From Lawsonibacter sp. (GTDB lineage Bacteria > Bacillota > Clostridia > Oscillospirales > Oscillospiraceae), in the NCBI GenBank assembly GCA_022798855.1, contig JAAWNI010000039.1, positions 1 through 13,237 on the forward strand: DNA of 13,237 nucleotides, read 5' to 3'. Of the stretch, positions 6,965-13,134 are shown piece after piece. Numbering within the stretch: the first letter of the stretch is position 1; every line of letters starts with the position of its first letter. The notes under the pieces are model-generated. The model saw only the letters and a list, made by a program, of their open reading frames with translations. It was not told where the DNA came from and made no database searches. The translations under genes and the position numbers were made by a program.

Positions 6965-7279
6965 CTATTTCCTCGTCCCCAGCTTAAAAATCTCCCGCTT
7001 GGCTTCGGACAGCTCCAGTTTCAAGGCGTTGGCTTCCTCCAGGTTCTCCTTGACCTGGCGGCGGAGGTTTTCAGAGGCCTCCAGCTCTTTCAGGTACTGG
7101 TCGGCCACGTTCATGGCGGCCAGGACGGCGGCGTCCGCCTGGGACAGGCGGGTGTCCCGGGTGACCTGCCGGAGCTGCTGGTCCACCAGCGCGGCGCACC
7201 TGCGGACATAGCCCTCGTCCTCCACCGCGACCATGGTGTAGTCCTTCCCGCCGATCGTGACGACCACTCTGTTTTTCAT
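6965..7279 (-). CDS. zapA: Cell division protein ZapA
   Basis: A 104-residue protein that bundles FtsZ filaments at the division site. The N-terminal half, MKNRVVVTIGGKDYTMVAVEDE, then a Y-V-R-R-C-A-A-L-V-D-Q-Q-L helix and the DAAVLAAMNVADQYLKEL helix, are the ZapA globular domain. Residues about 65-100 are rich in Glu, Lys and Leu with coiled-coil spacing, as expected for the dimer or tetramer stalk. The ATG at 7279 follows GGGGAGG at seven bases; a longer in-frame reading upstream has no such support. It is the first gene after a good promoter at 7337-7365 and is divergent from the replication genes. Confidence 0.93.
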   Translation of the reverse strand: MKNRVVVTIGGKDYTMVAVEDEGYVRRCAALVDQQLRQVTRDTRLSQADAAVLAAMNVADQYLKELEASENLRRQVKENLEEANALKLELSEAKREIFKLGTRK

Positions 7280-7336
7280 TGTGCTTCCTCCCCGCTCTTT
7301 TTCTGGGAACACACACCCAGTATGACAGATGGGAAC

Positions 7337-7365
7337 ATTATAACACAGCTGGATACATTTGAGAA
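7337..7365 (-). promoter_or_regulatory. Sigma-A type promoter of zapA
   Basis: On the minus strand there is a perfect TATAAT -10 (7337-7342) and a TTCTCA -35 (7360-7365, four of six), 17 bases apart. The expected start is about 50 bases before the zapA ATG. It probably also serves the U32 gene downstream. Confidence 0.75.
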
Positions 7366-7438
7366 ATAGATAATCCATGAATTTTGTTTTTTTGTAGAAA
7401 TTTCCTGGCCCGCCCGATCCCATCCCATTGAAAGGGGA

Positions 7439-7467
7439 TGGACGCGGAGGAGATTTTGTTGTAGAAT
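7439..7467 (+). promoter_or_regulatory. Probable promoter of the dnaD-dnaC operon
   Basis: TAGAAT (7462-7467, five of six) lies 17 bases after TGGACG (7439-7444, four of six). The ATG of the DnaD-like gene is at 7506. The -35 overlaps the right arm of a short inverted repeat (CCATCCC 7420-7426, GGGATGG 7435-7441). Confidence 0.5.
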
Positions 7468-7505
7468 AGGGGGCAAATACTTTTTTGAGAGAGGGGGCGG
7501 CGGCC

Positions 7506-8450
7506 ATGCCGCAGACATTCCTGCCCGGCGGGGTGCTGGCCATGACGGGCCAGGCGGCCGACCGGCTGTTGAAGCTGGACAGCGGCGACGCCGCCCTGCT
7601 GTACCTCCACCTCCTGCGCCGGGGCGGGCTGGAGGGCTTGAAGTGGCCGGAGGACCGGGTCCAGTCCGCGCTGGAGCGGCTGCGCGGCCAGGGGCTGGCC
7701 CCGGCGGAGCTGCCCGCCCCCGCCCCTCCCACGAGCCAGGAGGCCCCGCCCCCCGAGTACTCCACCGAGGACATTGCCCAGGCTTTGGCGGACCAGGCCT
7801 CCACCTTCCCCGCCCTGGTGGGCGAGGTGGAGCGCCGGCTGGGCAAGCGGCTGTCCGCCGCCGACCTTCGAAGCCTGTATACCCTCTACGACCACCTGGC
7901 CATCCCCGCCGAGGTGATCTTGATGCTGGTGGGCTGGTGCATTGAGGAGATAGAGCGGAAATACGGCCCGGGCCGAAAGCCTTTTCTGTCCCAGATCCGG
8001 AAGGAGGGCTTTGCCTGGGCCCGCCGGGGGGTGGACACCATGGAGCGGGCCGAGGAGTACATCGCCAAGCTGGCCCGCCTGCGGGGCCGGGAGGCGGAGG
8101 TGCTCCGCCTGCTGGACATCCCCGCCCGGCCCTTGGTGGAGCGGGAGAAGACCTATATCGCCGCCTGGGATGAGATGGGCTTTGACAACGAAGCCCTGCG
8201 CATGGCCTATGAGCGGACCGTTTTGAAAAAGCAGTCCATGGACTGGGGCTATATGAACGGGATCCTGCGCCGCTGGCATGAGAAGGGGCTGCACACCGCC
8301 GCCGCCGTCCAGGCCGGGGACCGGACCGCGCGGCCCGTCCAGGCCCGACAGGGCCAGGCCCCCTCCCCCGCCGCCCAGGAGCAGCGGGCCCGGGAGGATA
8401 TGGAGCGGATGCGCCGCCTGATGGAGCAGATGAAACAGGAGGAGACGTAA
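7506..8450 (+). CDS. DnaD/DnaB-like replication initiation protein
   Basis: A 314-residue protein of the DnaD/DnaB (PF07261) family, which in Bacillota helps load the replicative helicase at oriC or at stalled forks. A short N-terminal winged-helix-like part (1-65) is followed by a Pro/Ala-rich linker (66-85). A first helical DnaD domain lies at about 85-180, and a second at about 198-263 with the family mark YMNGILRRWHEKG (249-261, Y...I...W). The tail is charged and helical. I use the ATG at 7506 after GAGGGGGCGG; an in-frame TTG at 7485 is less likely. The next gene, a DnaC/DnaI-type ATPase, starts immediately after its stop, so the pair should act together in helicase loading. Confidence 0.88.
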   Translation: MPQTFLPGGVLAMTGQAADRLLKLDSGDAALLYLHLLRRGGLEGLKWPEDRVQSALERLRGQGLAPAELPAPAPPTSQEAPPPEYSTEDIAQALADQASTFPALVGEVERRLGKRLSAADLRSLYTLYDHLAIPAEVILMLVGWCIEEIERKYGPGRKPFLSQIRKEGFAWARRGVDTMERAEEYIAKLARLRGREAEVLRLLDIPARPLVEREKTYIAAWDEMGFDNEALRMAYERTVLKKQSMDWGYMNGILRRWHEKGLHTAAAVQAGDRTARPVQARQGQAPSPAAQEQRAREDMERMRRLMEQMKQEET

Positions 8451-9455
8451 ATGCCATACGACGCCAATATTCTGCGCCGCGCCGCCCAGCGGCTGGACCG
8501 GGAGCGCCGGGAGCGGGAGGAGCGGGAGGAGCAGCTCCGCCTGGAGGTTTACGGGCGGGAGCCCAGGCTGGAGCGGCTGGACCGCCGGATCAAGGGCACC
8601 ATGGCCGGCCTGGTGGCCGCCGCCCTCCGCCAGGGGGGCGACCCGGTCCAGGCCGTCCGGTCGGTGCGGGAGGAGAACCAGGAGCTCCAGCGGGAGCGGG
8701 CCGTCCTTCTGGGGGGGCTGGGCCTGCCCGAGGACGCCCTGGACGACAAGCCCGCCTGCCCCCTGTGCAAGGACCGGGGCTGGCGGGGGGCCCAGATGTG
8801 CCGCTGCCTGAAGGAGCTGTGCGCCCAGGAGCAGATACAGGAGCTGTCCAAGCTGCTGGACCTGGGGGAGCAGTCCTTCGACTCCTTCCGCCTGGACTAC
8901 TACAGCCAGACCATTTACCCCGGCCGGGGCAGCTCCCCCCGGAGCAATATGGAGCTGGTTTATGACGTCTGCCTGAACTACGCCACCAAATTCGGCCGCT
9001 TCGCCATCAAAAACCTCTTCCTCTCCGGGGCGCCGGGGCTGGGCAAGACCTTCCTGTCCGCCTGCATCGCCCGCACCGTGTCGGAGAACGGCTTTTCGGT
9101 GGTCTATGACACCGCCGGGAATATTTTCGCCCAGTTTGAAGCGAAAAAGTTCCTCCGGGACAGCCAGGACGGCATGGACGCCCGGGATGAGGCCCGGCGC
9201 TACCTCAACTGCGACCTGCTGATCCTGGACGACCTGGGCAGCGAGCTGACCACCCAGTTTACCCAGTCCGCCCTCCATGAGCTGGTGAACACCCGCCTGG
9301 TGGCCGACAGGCGGACGGTAATCTCCTCCAACCTGTCCATGGAGGAGGTGGCCCACCGCTACGCCCCCCAGATCGCCTCCCGCCTGGACGGCATGTACCA
9401 CAGCCTTTACTTCTTCGGCGACGACATCCGCCTGCTGAAAAAGAACCGGCTTTGA
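8451..9455 (+). CDS. DnaC/DnaI-like helicase loader ATPase
   Basis: A 334-residue AAA+ protein. The first 100 residues are highly charged and helical. A zinc-binding cluster CPLCKDRGWRGAQMCRC (Cys103, 106, 117, 119) follows. The ATPase core has Walker A GAPGLGKT (193-200), Walker B LLILDDLGSE (256-265), sensor 1 ISSNLS (291-296) and a likely arginine finger in IASRLDG (Arg311). This order fits DnaI/DnaC loaders rather than transposon IstB proteins, and so does the place right after a DnaD-like gene. ATG directly abuts the TAA of the preceding gene. Its last 31 bases are repeated at 10067-10097, outside any dnaC gene. Confidence 0.92.
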   Translation: MPYDANILRRAAQRLDRERREREEREEQLRLEVYGREPRLERLDRRIKGTMAGLVAAALRQGGDPVQAVRSVREENQELQRERAVLLGGLGLPEDALDDKPACPLCKDRGWRGAQMCRCLKELCAQEQIQELSKLLDLGEQSFDSFRLDYYSQTIYPGRGSSPRSNMELVYDVCLNYATKFGRFAIKNLFLSGAPGLGKTFLSACIARTVSENGFSVVYDTAGNIFAQFEAKKFLRDSQDGMDARDEARRYLNCDLLILDDLGSELTTQFTQSALHELVNTRLVADRRTVISSNLSMEEVAHRYAPQIASRLDGMYHSLYFFGDDIRLLKKNRL

Positions 9456-9456
9456 T
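9426..9456 (+). repeat. dnaC 3'-end direct repeat, parent copy
   Basis: The 31 bases that end the helicase-loader gene (last nine sense codons, stop and one base) recur exactly at 10067-10097. This is the parent copy because it is in frame with the whole gene. Confidence 0.97.
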
Positions 9457-9472
9457 TGAGGGGGCCTTGACG

Positions 9473-10039
9473 ATGAAGCTCCGCTTTCCGTACAATCTGC
9501 TGATAATCGCACTGGAAGTGGCTGTCTGTGCTGCGACCATGCTTATCACCTACCCCATTTTTATCTGGCTGTGCCACTATATCCCGGCCGGGATGTGGAA
9601 TGTGATGGGGGAGGGATTTTGGGGCAACGTTTTATATGGGGCGGTTCAGATGTTAGGGTTCTGCTTATGGCTGGCGGTCTATGGCGGCCTGCGCATGCTG
9701 GCGCTGAGCCTGTTTCAGCAAGACAGACCGAAACATATACCCAACATCCAAAAAACGCCCATCGTCCGGAAACCGCCCGTTTTACCCGTTCAGACGGTAT
9801 CTGCGGCAGTATCCGGCAAGCATATCCGTACCAAACAGGCCCCGCGCAGCCGGCCCACCCACAAATATTTCGCCGGCTTTCTGTTGGGGGATGGAACCAT
9901 CCTGTGGCTGTCTGTCTCCCCGGAACAGTACCCCCGCCTGTCCAAAGGTGGGCGCGGACAGCTCACCTTTCAGGGCAAAACCTGCCTCTCCTTTTTAAAA
10001 GATGGAGAGGGGATATGTCCAGGCAAAACGCAAGCATAA
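9473..10039 (+). CDS. Accessory gene A: two-span membrane protein with DUF2500-like C-terminus
   Basis: A 188-residue protein. Two hydrophobic helices are seen at about 8-34 and 52-75. A basic, proline-rich linker (82-128) follows, then a small C-terminal beta domain (129-176: HKYFAGFLLGDGTILWLSV...YPRLSKGGRGQLTFQGKTCLSF). The Y..L..G..G.L.FQG...SF pattern resembles DUF2500 (YhhM-like) proteins, whose role is not known to me. The ATG at 9473 follows GAGGGGG; an in-frame TTG at 9452 overlaps the end of dnaC. Base composition is more AT-rich than dnaC or lspA. It occupies the first of two slots between dnaC and lspA and is probably a newcomer to the operon. Confidence 0.65.
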   Translation: MKLRFPYNLLIIALEVAVCAATMLITYPIFIWLCHYIPAGMWNVMGEGFWGNVLYGAVQMLGFCLWLAVYGGLRMLALSLFQQDRPKHIPNIQKTPIVRKPPVLPVQTVSAAVSGKHIRTKQAPRSRPTHKYFAGFLLGDGTILWLSVSPEQYPRLSKGGRGQLTFQGKTCLSFLKDGEGICPGKTQA

Positions 10040-10097
10040 CGGAGGAATACCCATGATTTACGCAATATCCGCCTGCTGAAAAAGAACCGGCTTTGAT
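10039..10097 (+). pseudogene. Chimeric scar: lspA start fused to dnaC end
   Basis: Bases 10039-10066 match the 28 bases at the lspA start (10652-10679: ribosome binding site, ATG and the following codons). Bases 10067-10097 match the last 31 bases of the dnaC region (9426-9456). The two abut with no linker. The piece still has GGAGG and ATG, so ribosomes could start at 10053 and read MIYAISAC before a stop at 10079. This is what is expected at the joint of a tandem duplication running from the end of dnaC to the start of lspA. Confidence 0.95.
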
Positions 10098-10115
10098 GAA
10101 ACGGAGGTGGTTTTC

Positions 10116-10640
10116 TTGAAGCTCAGACTGGACTTGCGCGGTATCATTGTCCAGCTCCGGATTCGCGGTTATAACCCTGGATTAAAGGATGACTGCTTCA
10201 ATGCCTGGTGCAAAGTGGATTTTTCATTTTCTTCTGAGCCGTGGTTGAATTATGAGCAGAATGACGCAGAGGTTTTCGTGTCTTACGAGGTTTCAGACTT
10301 GTATTTTATCCTGAAGCGGCTGCTGTGCGATGAGTTGACTGAGATAGAAGAGCTGGATATGAGGGAACCGGACTTCAACTTTACGCTTCACCCCAAATTT
10401 GATATCCGGAACGATCCCAAGGTTGCTTATGTCGCGCTGGGCCATGAAATTAGAGATATTTTCATGGATTGGAGGGTCTGCTTTTGGCATGACGGCCTGA
10501 CCCCCAACTATCTCTCCGTGTCGTTGAAGCGAAAGGAGATACAATATCTCTGCAACTATTTTGGACTTGTGACCGGCCAGCTCAGCGAAACCGACCCTGC
10601 CGTCCGCAGCATGGCAGACGCGGGAGTTTTAATCCAGTAA
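10116..10640 (+). CDS. Accessory gene B: low-GC protein resembling WapI-type immunity proteins
   Basis: A 174-residue soluble protein starting at TTG 10116, eight bases after GGAGG; a GTG at 10107 is in frame but lies inside the binding site. It has no signal peptide or membrane span. Features are an acidic middle (DELTEIEELDMREPDFNFTL, 72-91) and a C-terminal VSLKRKEIQYLCNYF segment (135-149). The layout (GYN..., aromatic CKVDFSF strand, ...EPDFNFTL, closing helix) recalls WapI-family immunity proteins, but this is from memory of general shape and is weak. GC is clearly lower than in neighbours (25 of 60 bases at 10201-10260 against 41 of 60 at 9181-9240), a sign of transfer. No toxin gene is nearby, so if it is an immunity gene it is an orphan. 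Confidence 0.6.
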   Translation: MKLRLDLRGIIVQLRIRGYNPGLKDDCFNAWCKVDFSFSSEPWLNYEQNDAEVFVSYEVSDLYFILKRLLCDELTEIEELDMREPDFNFTLHPKFDIRNDPKVAYVALGHEIRDIFMDWRVCFWHDGLTPNYLSVSLKRKEIQYLCNYFGLVTGQLSETDPAVRSMADAGVLIQ

Positions 10641-10651
10641 ACGCCCTGATT

Positions 10652-10679
10652 ACGGAGGAATACCCATGATTTACGCAAT
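10652..10679 (+). repeat. lspA 5'-end direct repeat, parent copy
   Basis: These 28 bases (ACGGAGG, spacer, ATG and eleven further bases of lspA) recur exactly at 10039-10066. This is the parent copy because the intact lspA follows. Confidence 0.97.
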
Positions 10680-11157
10680 TCTCGCCGCGGCCCTGGTGGC
10701 CGTGGACCAGATCGTCAAATACCTGGTGATGACCAGCATCGGCTTTGGGGAGCACGTCCCCCTTATCCCCTACATTCTGGAGCTGACCTATGTGGAGAAT
10801 ACCGGGGCGGCCTTCTCCATCTTCTCAAAGCACACCTGGGCGCTGGCCCTGGTGTCGCTGGTGATGTCGGCGGTGCTGGCCCTGGCCCTGTGGAAGGGGC
10901 TGTTCAAGCACCCCTTCGGCAAGCTGGCCCTGACCCTGCTGCTGGCGGGGGCGGTGGGCAACCTCATCGACCGGGCCTGCCGGGGCTATGTGGTGGATAT
11001 GTTCAATGTGCTGTTCATGCGCTTCGCGGTGTTCAACGTGGCGGATATCTGCGTGGTGCTGGGGGGCATCGCCGGCGGGATCTATTACCTGTTCCTGATG
11101 GACAAGCTGGAGCCCAAAAAGGAGGAACCCCATGACGGAGCTGACGCTGACAGCTGA
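10666..11157 (+). CDS. lspA: Lipoprotein signal peptidase (signal peptidase II)
   Basis: A 163-residue inner-membrane aspartic protease that cuts the signal peptide from diacylglyceryl-modified prolipoproteins. Four hydrophobic helices are visible. Family motifs are VDQIVKYLV (13-21), ENTGAAFSIF (44-53), GAVGNLIDRACRGYVVDMFN (95-114, catalytic Asp111) and FNVADICVVLGG (123-134, catalytic Asp127). The start follows GGAGG at seven bases. Its 3' end overlaps the next gene by 26 bases, so translation is likely coupled. The lspA then rluD-type order is also known in Bacillus subtilis (lspA-ylyB). The first bases of the gene were copied into the scar at 10039. Confidence 0.97.
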   Translation: MIYAILAAALVAVDQIVKYLVMTSIGFGEHVPLIPYILELTYVENTGAAFSIFSKHTWALALVSLVMSAVLALALWKGLFKHPFGKLALTLLLAGAVGNLIDRACRGYVVDMFNVLFMRFAVFNVADICVVLGGIAGGIYYLFLMDKLEPKKEEPHDGADADS

Positions 11158-12040
11158 TCGGGAGGGGGAGCGGGCGGACGCCCTCCTCTCCCGTCTGGCG
11201 CCCGGCCTGACCCGGTCCGCCGCCCAGAAGCTGCTGGAGCGGGGGGCGGCCACCCTGGACGGGAAGCCGGTGCGGAAGAACGACAGGCCCGCCCCCGGCC
11301 AGGTGGTGGTGGTGCGCCTTCCCGACCCGGAGCCAATCGGCCTCATCCCCCAGGACATCCCCCTGGACGTGGTCTATGAGGACGGCGACGTGGTCGTGGT
11401 CAACAAGCCGGTGGGGCTGGTGGTCCACCCCGCCCCCGGCCACCCGGACGGCACCCTGGCCAACGCCCTGCTGTACCACTGCGGAAGCTCCCTGTCCGGC
11501 ATCAACGGGGAGCTGCGCCCCGGCATCGTCCACCGCATCGACCGGGACACCTCCGGGCTTATCATCGCCGCCAAAAACGACAGGGCCCACCTGGCCCTGG
11601 CCGCCCAGCTCCAGGACCACTCCCTGGCCCGGACCTATGAGGCGGTGGCCGTCGGCGGTCTGAAAGAAGATTCTGGCACGGTGGACGCCCCCATCGGGCG
11701 CCATCCGGTGGACCGGAAAAAAATGGCCGTCGACCCCAAAAACGGCCGGAGGGCCGTCACCCACTGGTCGGTCCTGGCCCGGTATCCCGGGTATACCCAT
11801 GTGGAGTGCCGCCTGGAGACGGGCCGCACCCACCAGATACGGGTCCACCTTTCCTCCATCGGCCACCCCCTGCTGGGGGATGCGGTGTATGGGGCGAAAA
11901 AGCCCGTCCCCGGTTTGGCGGGACAGTGCCTCCACGCCCGGCGGCTGCGGTTCCTCCACCCCGCCACCGGGGAAGCGGTGGAGCTGGAATGCCCCCTGCC
12001 GGACTGGTTCCAGGAAATTTTGCGGAAAATCGGCCGGTAG
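11132..12040 (+). CDS. rluD: RluD-family 23S rRNA pseudouridine synthase
   Basis: A 302-residue protein with an S4 RNA-binding domain (about 12-60) and the RluA/RluD catalytic domain (about 75-290). The catalytic motif is HRIDRDTSGL (134-143, Asp137 as nucleophile). NKPVGLVVHP (91-100) and GRTHQIRVHL...GHPLLGD (231-250) complete the family set. It converts uridines in 23S rRNA, for RluD those of helix 69, to pseudouridine; exact sites cannot be told from sequence. The ATG lies inside lspA behind AAGGAGG, giving a 26-base overlap. It is the last gene of the dnaD-dnaC-A-B-lspA run. No T-rich terminator follows; the next feature is a 142-bp repeat with strong hairpins. Confidence 0.95.
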   Translation: MTELTLTADREGERADALLSRLAPGLTRSAAQKLLERGAATLDGKPVRKNDRPAPGQVVVVRLPDPEPIGLIPQDIPLDVVYEDGDVVVVNKPVGLVVHPAPGHPDGTLANALLYHCGSSLSGINGELRPGIVHRIDRDTSGLIIAAKNDRAHLALAAQLQDHSLARTYEAVAVGGLKEDSGTVDAPIGRHPVDRKKMAVDPKNGRRAVTHWSVLARYPGYTHVECRLETGRTHQIRVHLSSIGHPLLGDAVYGAKKPVPGLAGQCLHARRLRFLHPATGEAVELECPLPDWFQEILRKIGR

Positions 12041-12074
12041 CGGGGAAAAAACGGGAGATGCCATGGGGCGGGGA

Positions 12075-12216
12075 AAGGCCCCCTTGCCAAAGGGGGCTGG
12101 CACCGCCAACGGCGGTGACTGGGGGATTCCCTTTATCGGCGGTCTTCCTGAGAACGGAATCCCCCCGCCACCGGGTTTCACCCGGCGGCCCTCCCCCCTT
12201 TAACAAGGGGGGGCTT
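12075..12216 (+). repeat. 142-bp structured repeat, copy 1
   Basis: The left end begins AAGGCCCCCTTGCC and the right end finishes AAGGGGGGGCTT, so the ends are imperfect inverted repeats. Inside are a CCGCC-AAC-GGCGG hairpin, GGATTCC...GGAATCC arms and a GCCACCGGG...CCCGGCGG hairpin. Copy 2 at 12615-12756 has the same length and orientation. TGGGGCG occurs at both borders (12064-12070 and 12216-12222), possibly a target duplication, but the sequence is of low complexity. Confidence 0.88.
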
Positions 12217-12302
12217 GGGGCGCTCCTCTTTTACCCGCTCCTTTTTGACAGCCTGAGTCAGCTGGAGGACGGAAGAATACACCGCCAAACGTAAAATTCC
12301 TC

Positions 12303-12331
12303 TTGACAACCCCGGGAAAACCATATAAAAT
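12303..12331 (+). promoter_or_regulatory. Promoter of the T-box transcript
   Basis: A perfect TTGACA (12303-12308) is followed after 17 bases by TAAAAT (12326-12331, five of six). Transcription should begin near 12338, directly before the T-box leader. Confidence 0.9.
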
Positions 12332-12337
12332 ACGGGA

Positions 12338-12589
12338 CACATATGATAAACGCGCGGAAAAGGACAAGTATCCGCCCCTGAGACGCGAAGAGAGCCGCCG
12401 TTTGGTGTAAGGCGGACGGGAGGGAGCGGTGAACATCACCTTGGAGCTGAGGGCTGAACTACAGTAAGCCCCTCCGGACGCCCCCGTTACTGGGCAGCTT
12501 TTGAGCGGCCGGGTTTTTCCCGGCAAGAAGAGTGGTACCGCAGAGGTTTGCGCCTTTGTCTCTTTATGGAGGCAGGGGCGTTTTATTTT
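12338..12589 (+). ncRNA. T-box riboswitch, isoleucine specific (ileS-type leader)
   Basis: The leader binds uncharged tRNA and prevents termination when the amino acid is short. Stem I includes the AGAGAGCCGCCG...GGTG distal part. The specifier region reads GTGAAC-ATC-ACC, with ATC (12435-12437) an isoleucine codon. A CCGTTACTG segment (12484-12492 area) fits the conserved stem II region. Stem III is GCCGGG-TTTTT-CCCGGC (12508-12524). The T-box core is AGTGGTACCGC (12531-12541); its TGGT would pair with a tRNA ending ACCA, which fits tRNA-Ile with discriminator A. A terminator closes the leader. Independently, a piece of the ileS start at 13053 agrees with the isoleucine specifier. Fold details were worked out by eye. 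Confidence 0.95.
12551..12589 (+). terminator. T-box regulated intrinsic terminator
   Basis: A 12-bp stem pairs CGCCTTTGTCTC (12551-12562) with GAGGCAGGGGCG (12569-12580), including G-U pairs, around a TTTATG loop. TTTTATTTT follows. The T-box core just upstream would form the competing antiterminator. Confidence 0.92.
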
Positions 12590-12614
12590 GCGGGAACTTT
12601 CGGAGAAGCACCAA

Positions 12615-12756
12615 AAGGCCCCCTTGCCAAAGGGGGCTGGCAGCGGCGTGAGCCGCTGACTGGGGGATTCCATTTTGAGGGAGTTTTCCACTTAACGGAA
12701 TCCCTCCACCACCGTGCTTTGCCCGGCGGTCCCCCTCCCTTTGGCAAGGGAGGCTT
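12615..12756 (+). repeat. 142-bp structured repeat, copy 2
   Basis: The first 28 bases are identical to copy 1. The next hairpin is GCGGC-GTGA-GCCGC where copy 1 has CCGCC-AAC-GGCGG, so the stem is kept while both arms differ. GGATTCC...GGAATCC arms are kept. The right end is CCCTTTGGCAAGGGAGGCTT, inverted to the left end. It lies between the T-box terminator and the first regulated gene, so it is part of the read-through mRNA. Confidence 0.9.
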
Positions 12757-12762
12757 ATCGCC

Positions 12763-12773
12763 TGCGGGCGGGA
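12763..12773 (+). repeat. 11-bp direct repeat, left copy
   Basis: TGCGGGCGGGA recurs at 13099-13109, where it is made of ileS codons 16-19. The sequence to its right up to the zinc-ribbon start is similar in both places (GAGAACAAAGGAGGA core). It is the likely crossover site of a 336-bp duplication unit. Confidence 0.85.
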
Positions 12774-12794
12774 CGAGAACAAAGGAGGAAAACA

Positions 12795-13025
12795 ATGAAC
12801 TGCCCAAAATGCGGGAGAGAGATGGAGTCCGGCTGGATGATACCATACAAAAACTGCTTTCTGGAGTGGGCCCCTGGCCGCTGGCTAATCCAAATCCCCT
12901 TCTTCCCCAGAAAGGGCCGGGTGGCGCTGCGTTCCCCCGAACCCCGGGATACCGCCTTCAATTTCCCTGAGTACCCCGCCTTGATCTGCCAGAGCTGCAA
13001 GACTGTTCTGTTTCAATACCAATAA
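12795..13025 (+). CDS. Small zinc-ribbon protein (PF20097/DUF6487-like), copy C1
   Basis: A 76-residue protein starting MNCPKCGREMESGW behind AAAGGAGG. Two CxxC pairs, Cys3/Cys6 and Cys65/Cys68 (CQSCK), bracket a hydrophobic middle and probably bind one zinc ion. The layout MNCPxCGxxMExG, a W-P motif, and a closing C..CK.V matches the PF20097-type family as I recall it; its function is not known. It is the first coding gene after the isoleucine T-box and so should be induced by isoleucine shortage together with ileS, though nothing in the protein points to tRNA charging. A diverged relative starts at 13135. Confidence 0.8.
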   Translation: MNCPKCGREMESGWMIPYKNCFLEWAPGRWLIQIPFFPRKGRVALRSPEPRDTAFNFPEYPALICQSCKTVLFQYQ

Positions 13026-13052
13026 TATTCAGATATTAGGAGGAACACAAAA

Positions 13053-13112
13053 ATGGACTACAACAAGACCATCAATCTGCCCAAGACCAACTTTCCTATG
13101 CGGGCGGGATGA
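13053..13112 (+). pseudogene. ileS: Fragment of the ileS start (isoleucine-tRNA ligase), 19 codons
   Basis: An ATG with AGGAGG nine bases upstream reads MDYNKTINLPKTNFPMRAG and then TGA. This is the characteristic N-terminus of isoleucyl-tRNA synthetase (PKT.FPMR signature), which should continue for roughly 900-1000 residues. The reading breaks exactly at TGCGGGCGGGA (13099-13109), the sequence shared with the leader of the zinc-ribbon gene. The upstream T-box has an isoleucine specifier, so this was, or copies, the normal regulated gene. A 19-residue peptide could still be made. Confidence 0.92.
13099..13109 (+). repeat. 11-bp direct repeat, right copy (junction in the ileS fragment)
   Basis: TGCGGGCGGGA here is both the end of the ileS-derived sequence and the beginning of sequence resembling the leader of the first zinc-ribbon gene. 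It marks the joint of the tandem duplication. Confidence 0.85.
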
Positions 13113-13134
13113 GAGAACAAAGGAGGAACGCTAT

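Larger units (their letters stand above)
12041..12794. other. Gene-free region: repeat, promoter, T-box leader, repeat
   Basis: These 754 bases hold no convincing gene. In order they contain a 142-bp structured repeat (12075-12216), a promoter (12303-12331), an isoleucine T-box leader with terminator (12338-12589), a second 142-bp repeat (12615-12756), and the leader of the zinc-ribbon gene with AAAGGAGG. Confidence 0.9.

Noticed and set aside
7420..7441. CCATCCC/GGGATGG inverted repeat overlapping the likely dnaD -35
   Set aside because: The stem is only seven bases in a G/C-rich stretch. A regulator site cannot be supported from one instance.
7338..9512. Very long open frame (over 700 codons) on the minus strand opposite the DnaD-like and DnaC-like genes
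   Set aside because: GC-rich coding DNA leaves the opposite frame open. The product is low-complexity with many Gly, Gln, Pro and His, and the plus strand carries clear DnaD and AAA+ motifs.
12064..12222. TGGGGCG at both borders of the first 142-bp repeat as a target site duplication
   Set aside because: The sequence is low-complexity and the second copy has no matching border repeat, so insertion by transposition is not shown.
12041..12300. Intrinsic terminator directly after the RluD-type gene
   Set aside because: The repeat at 12075-12216 has strong G/C hairpins but none is followed by a proper T tract.
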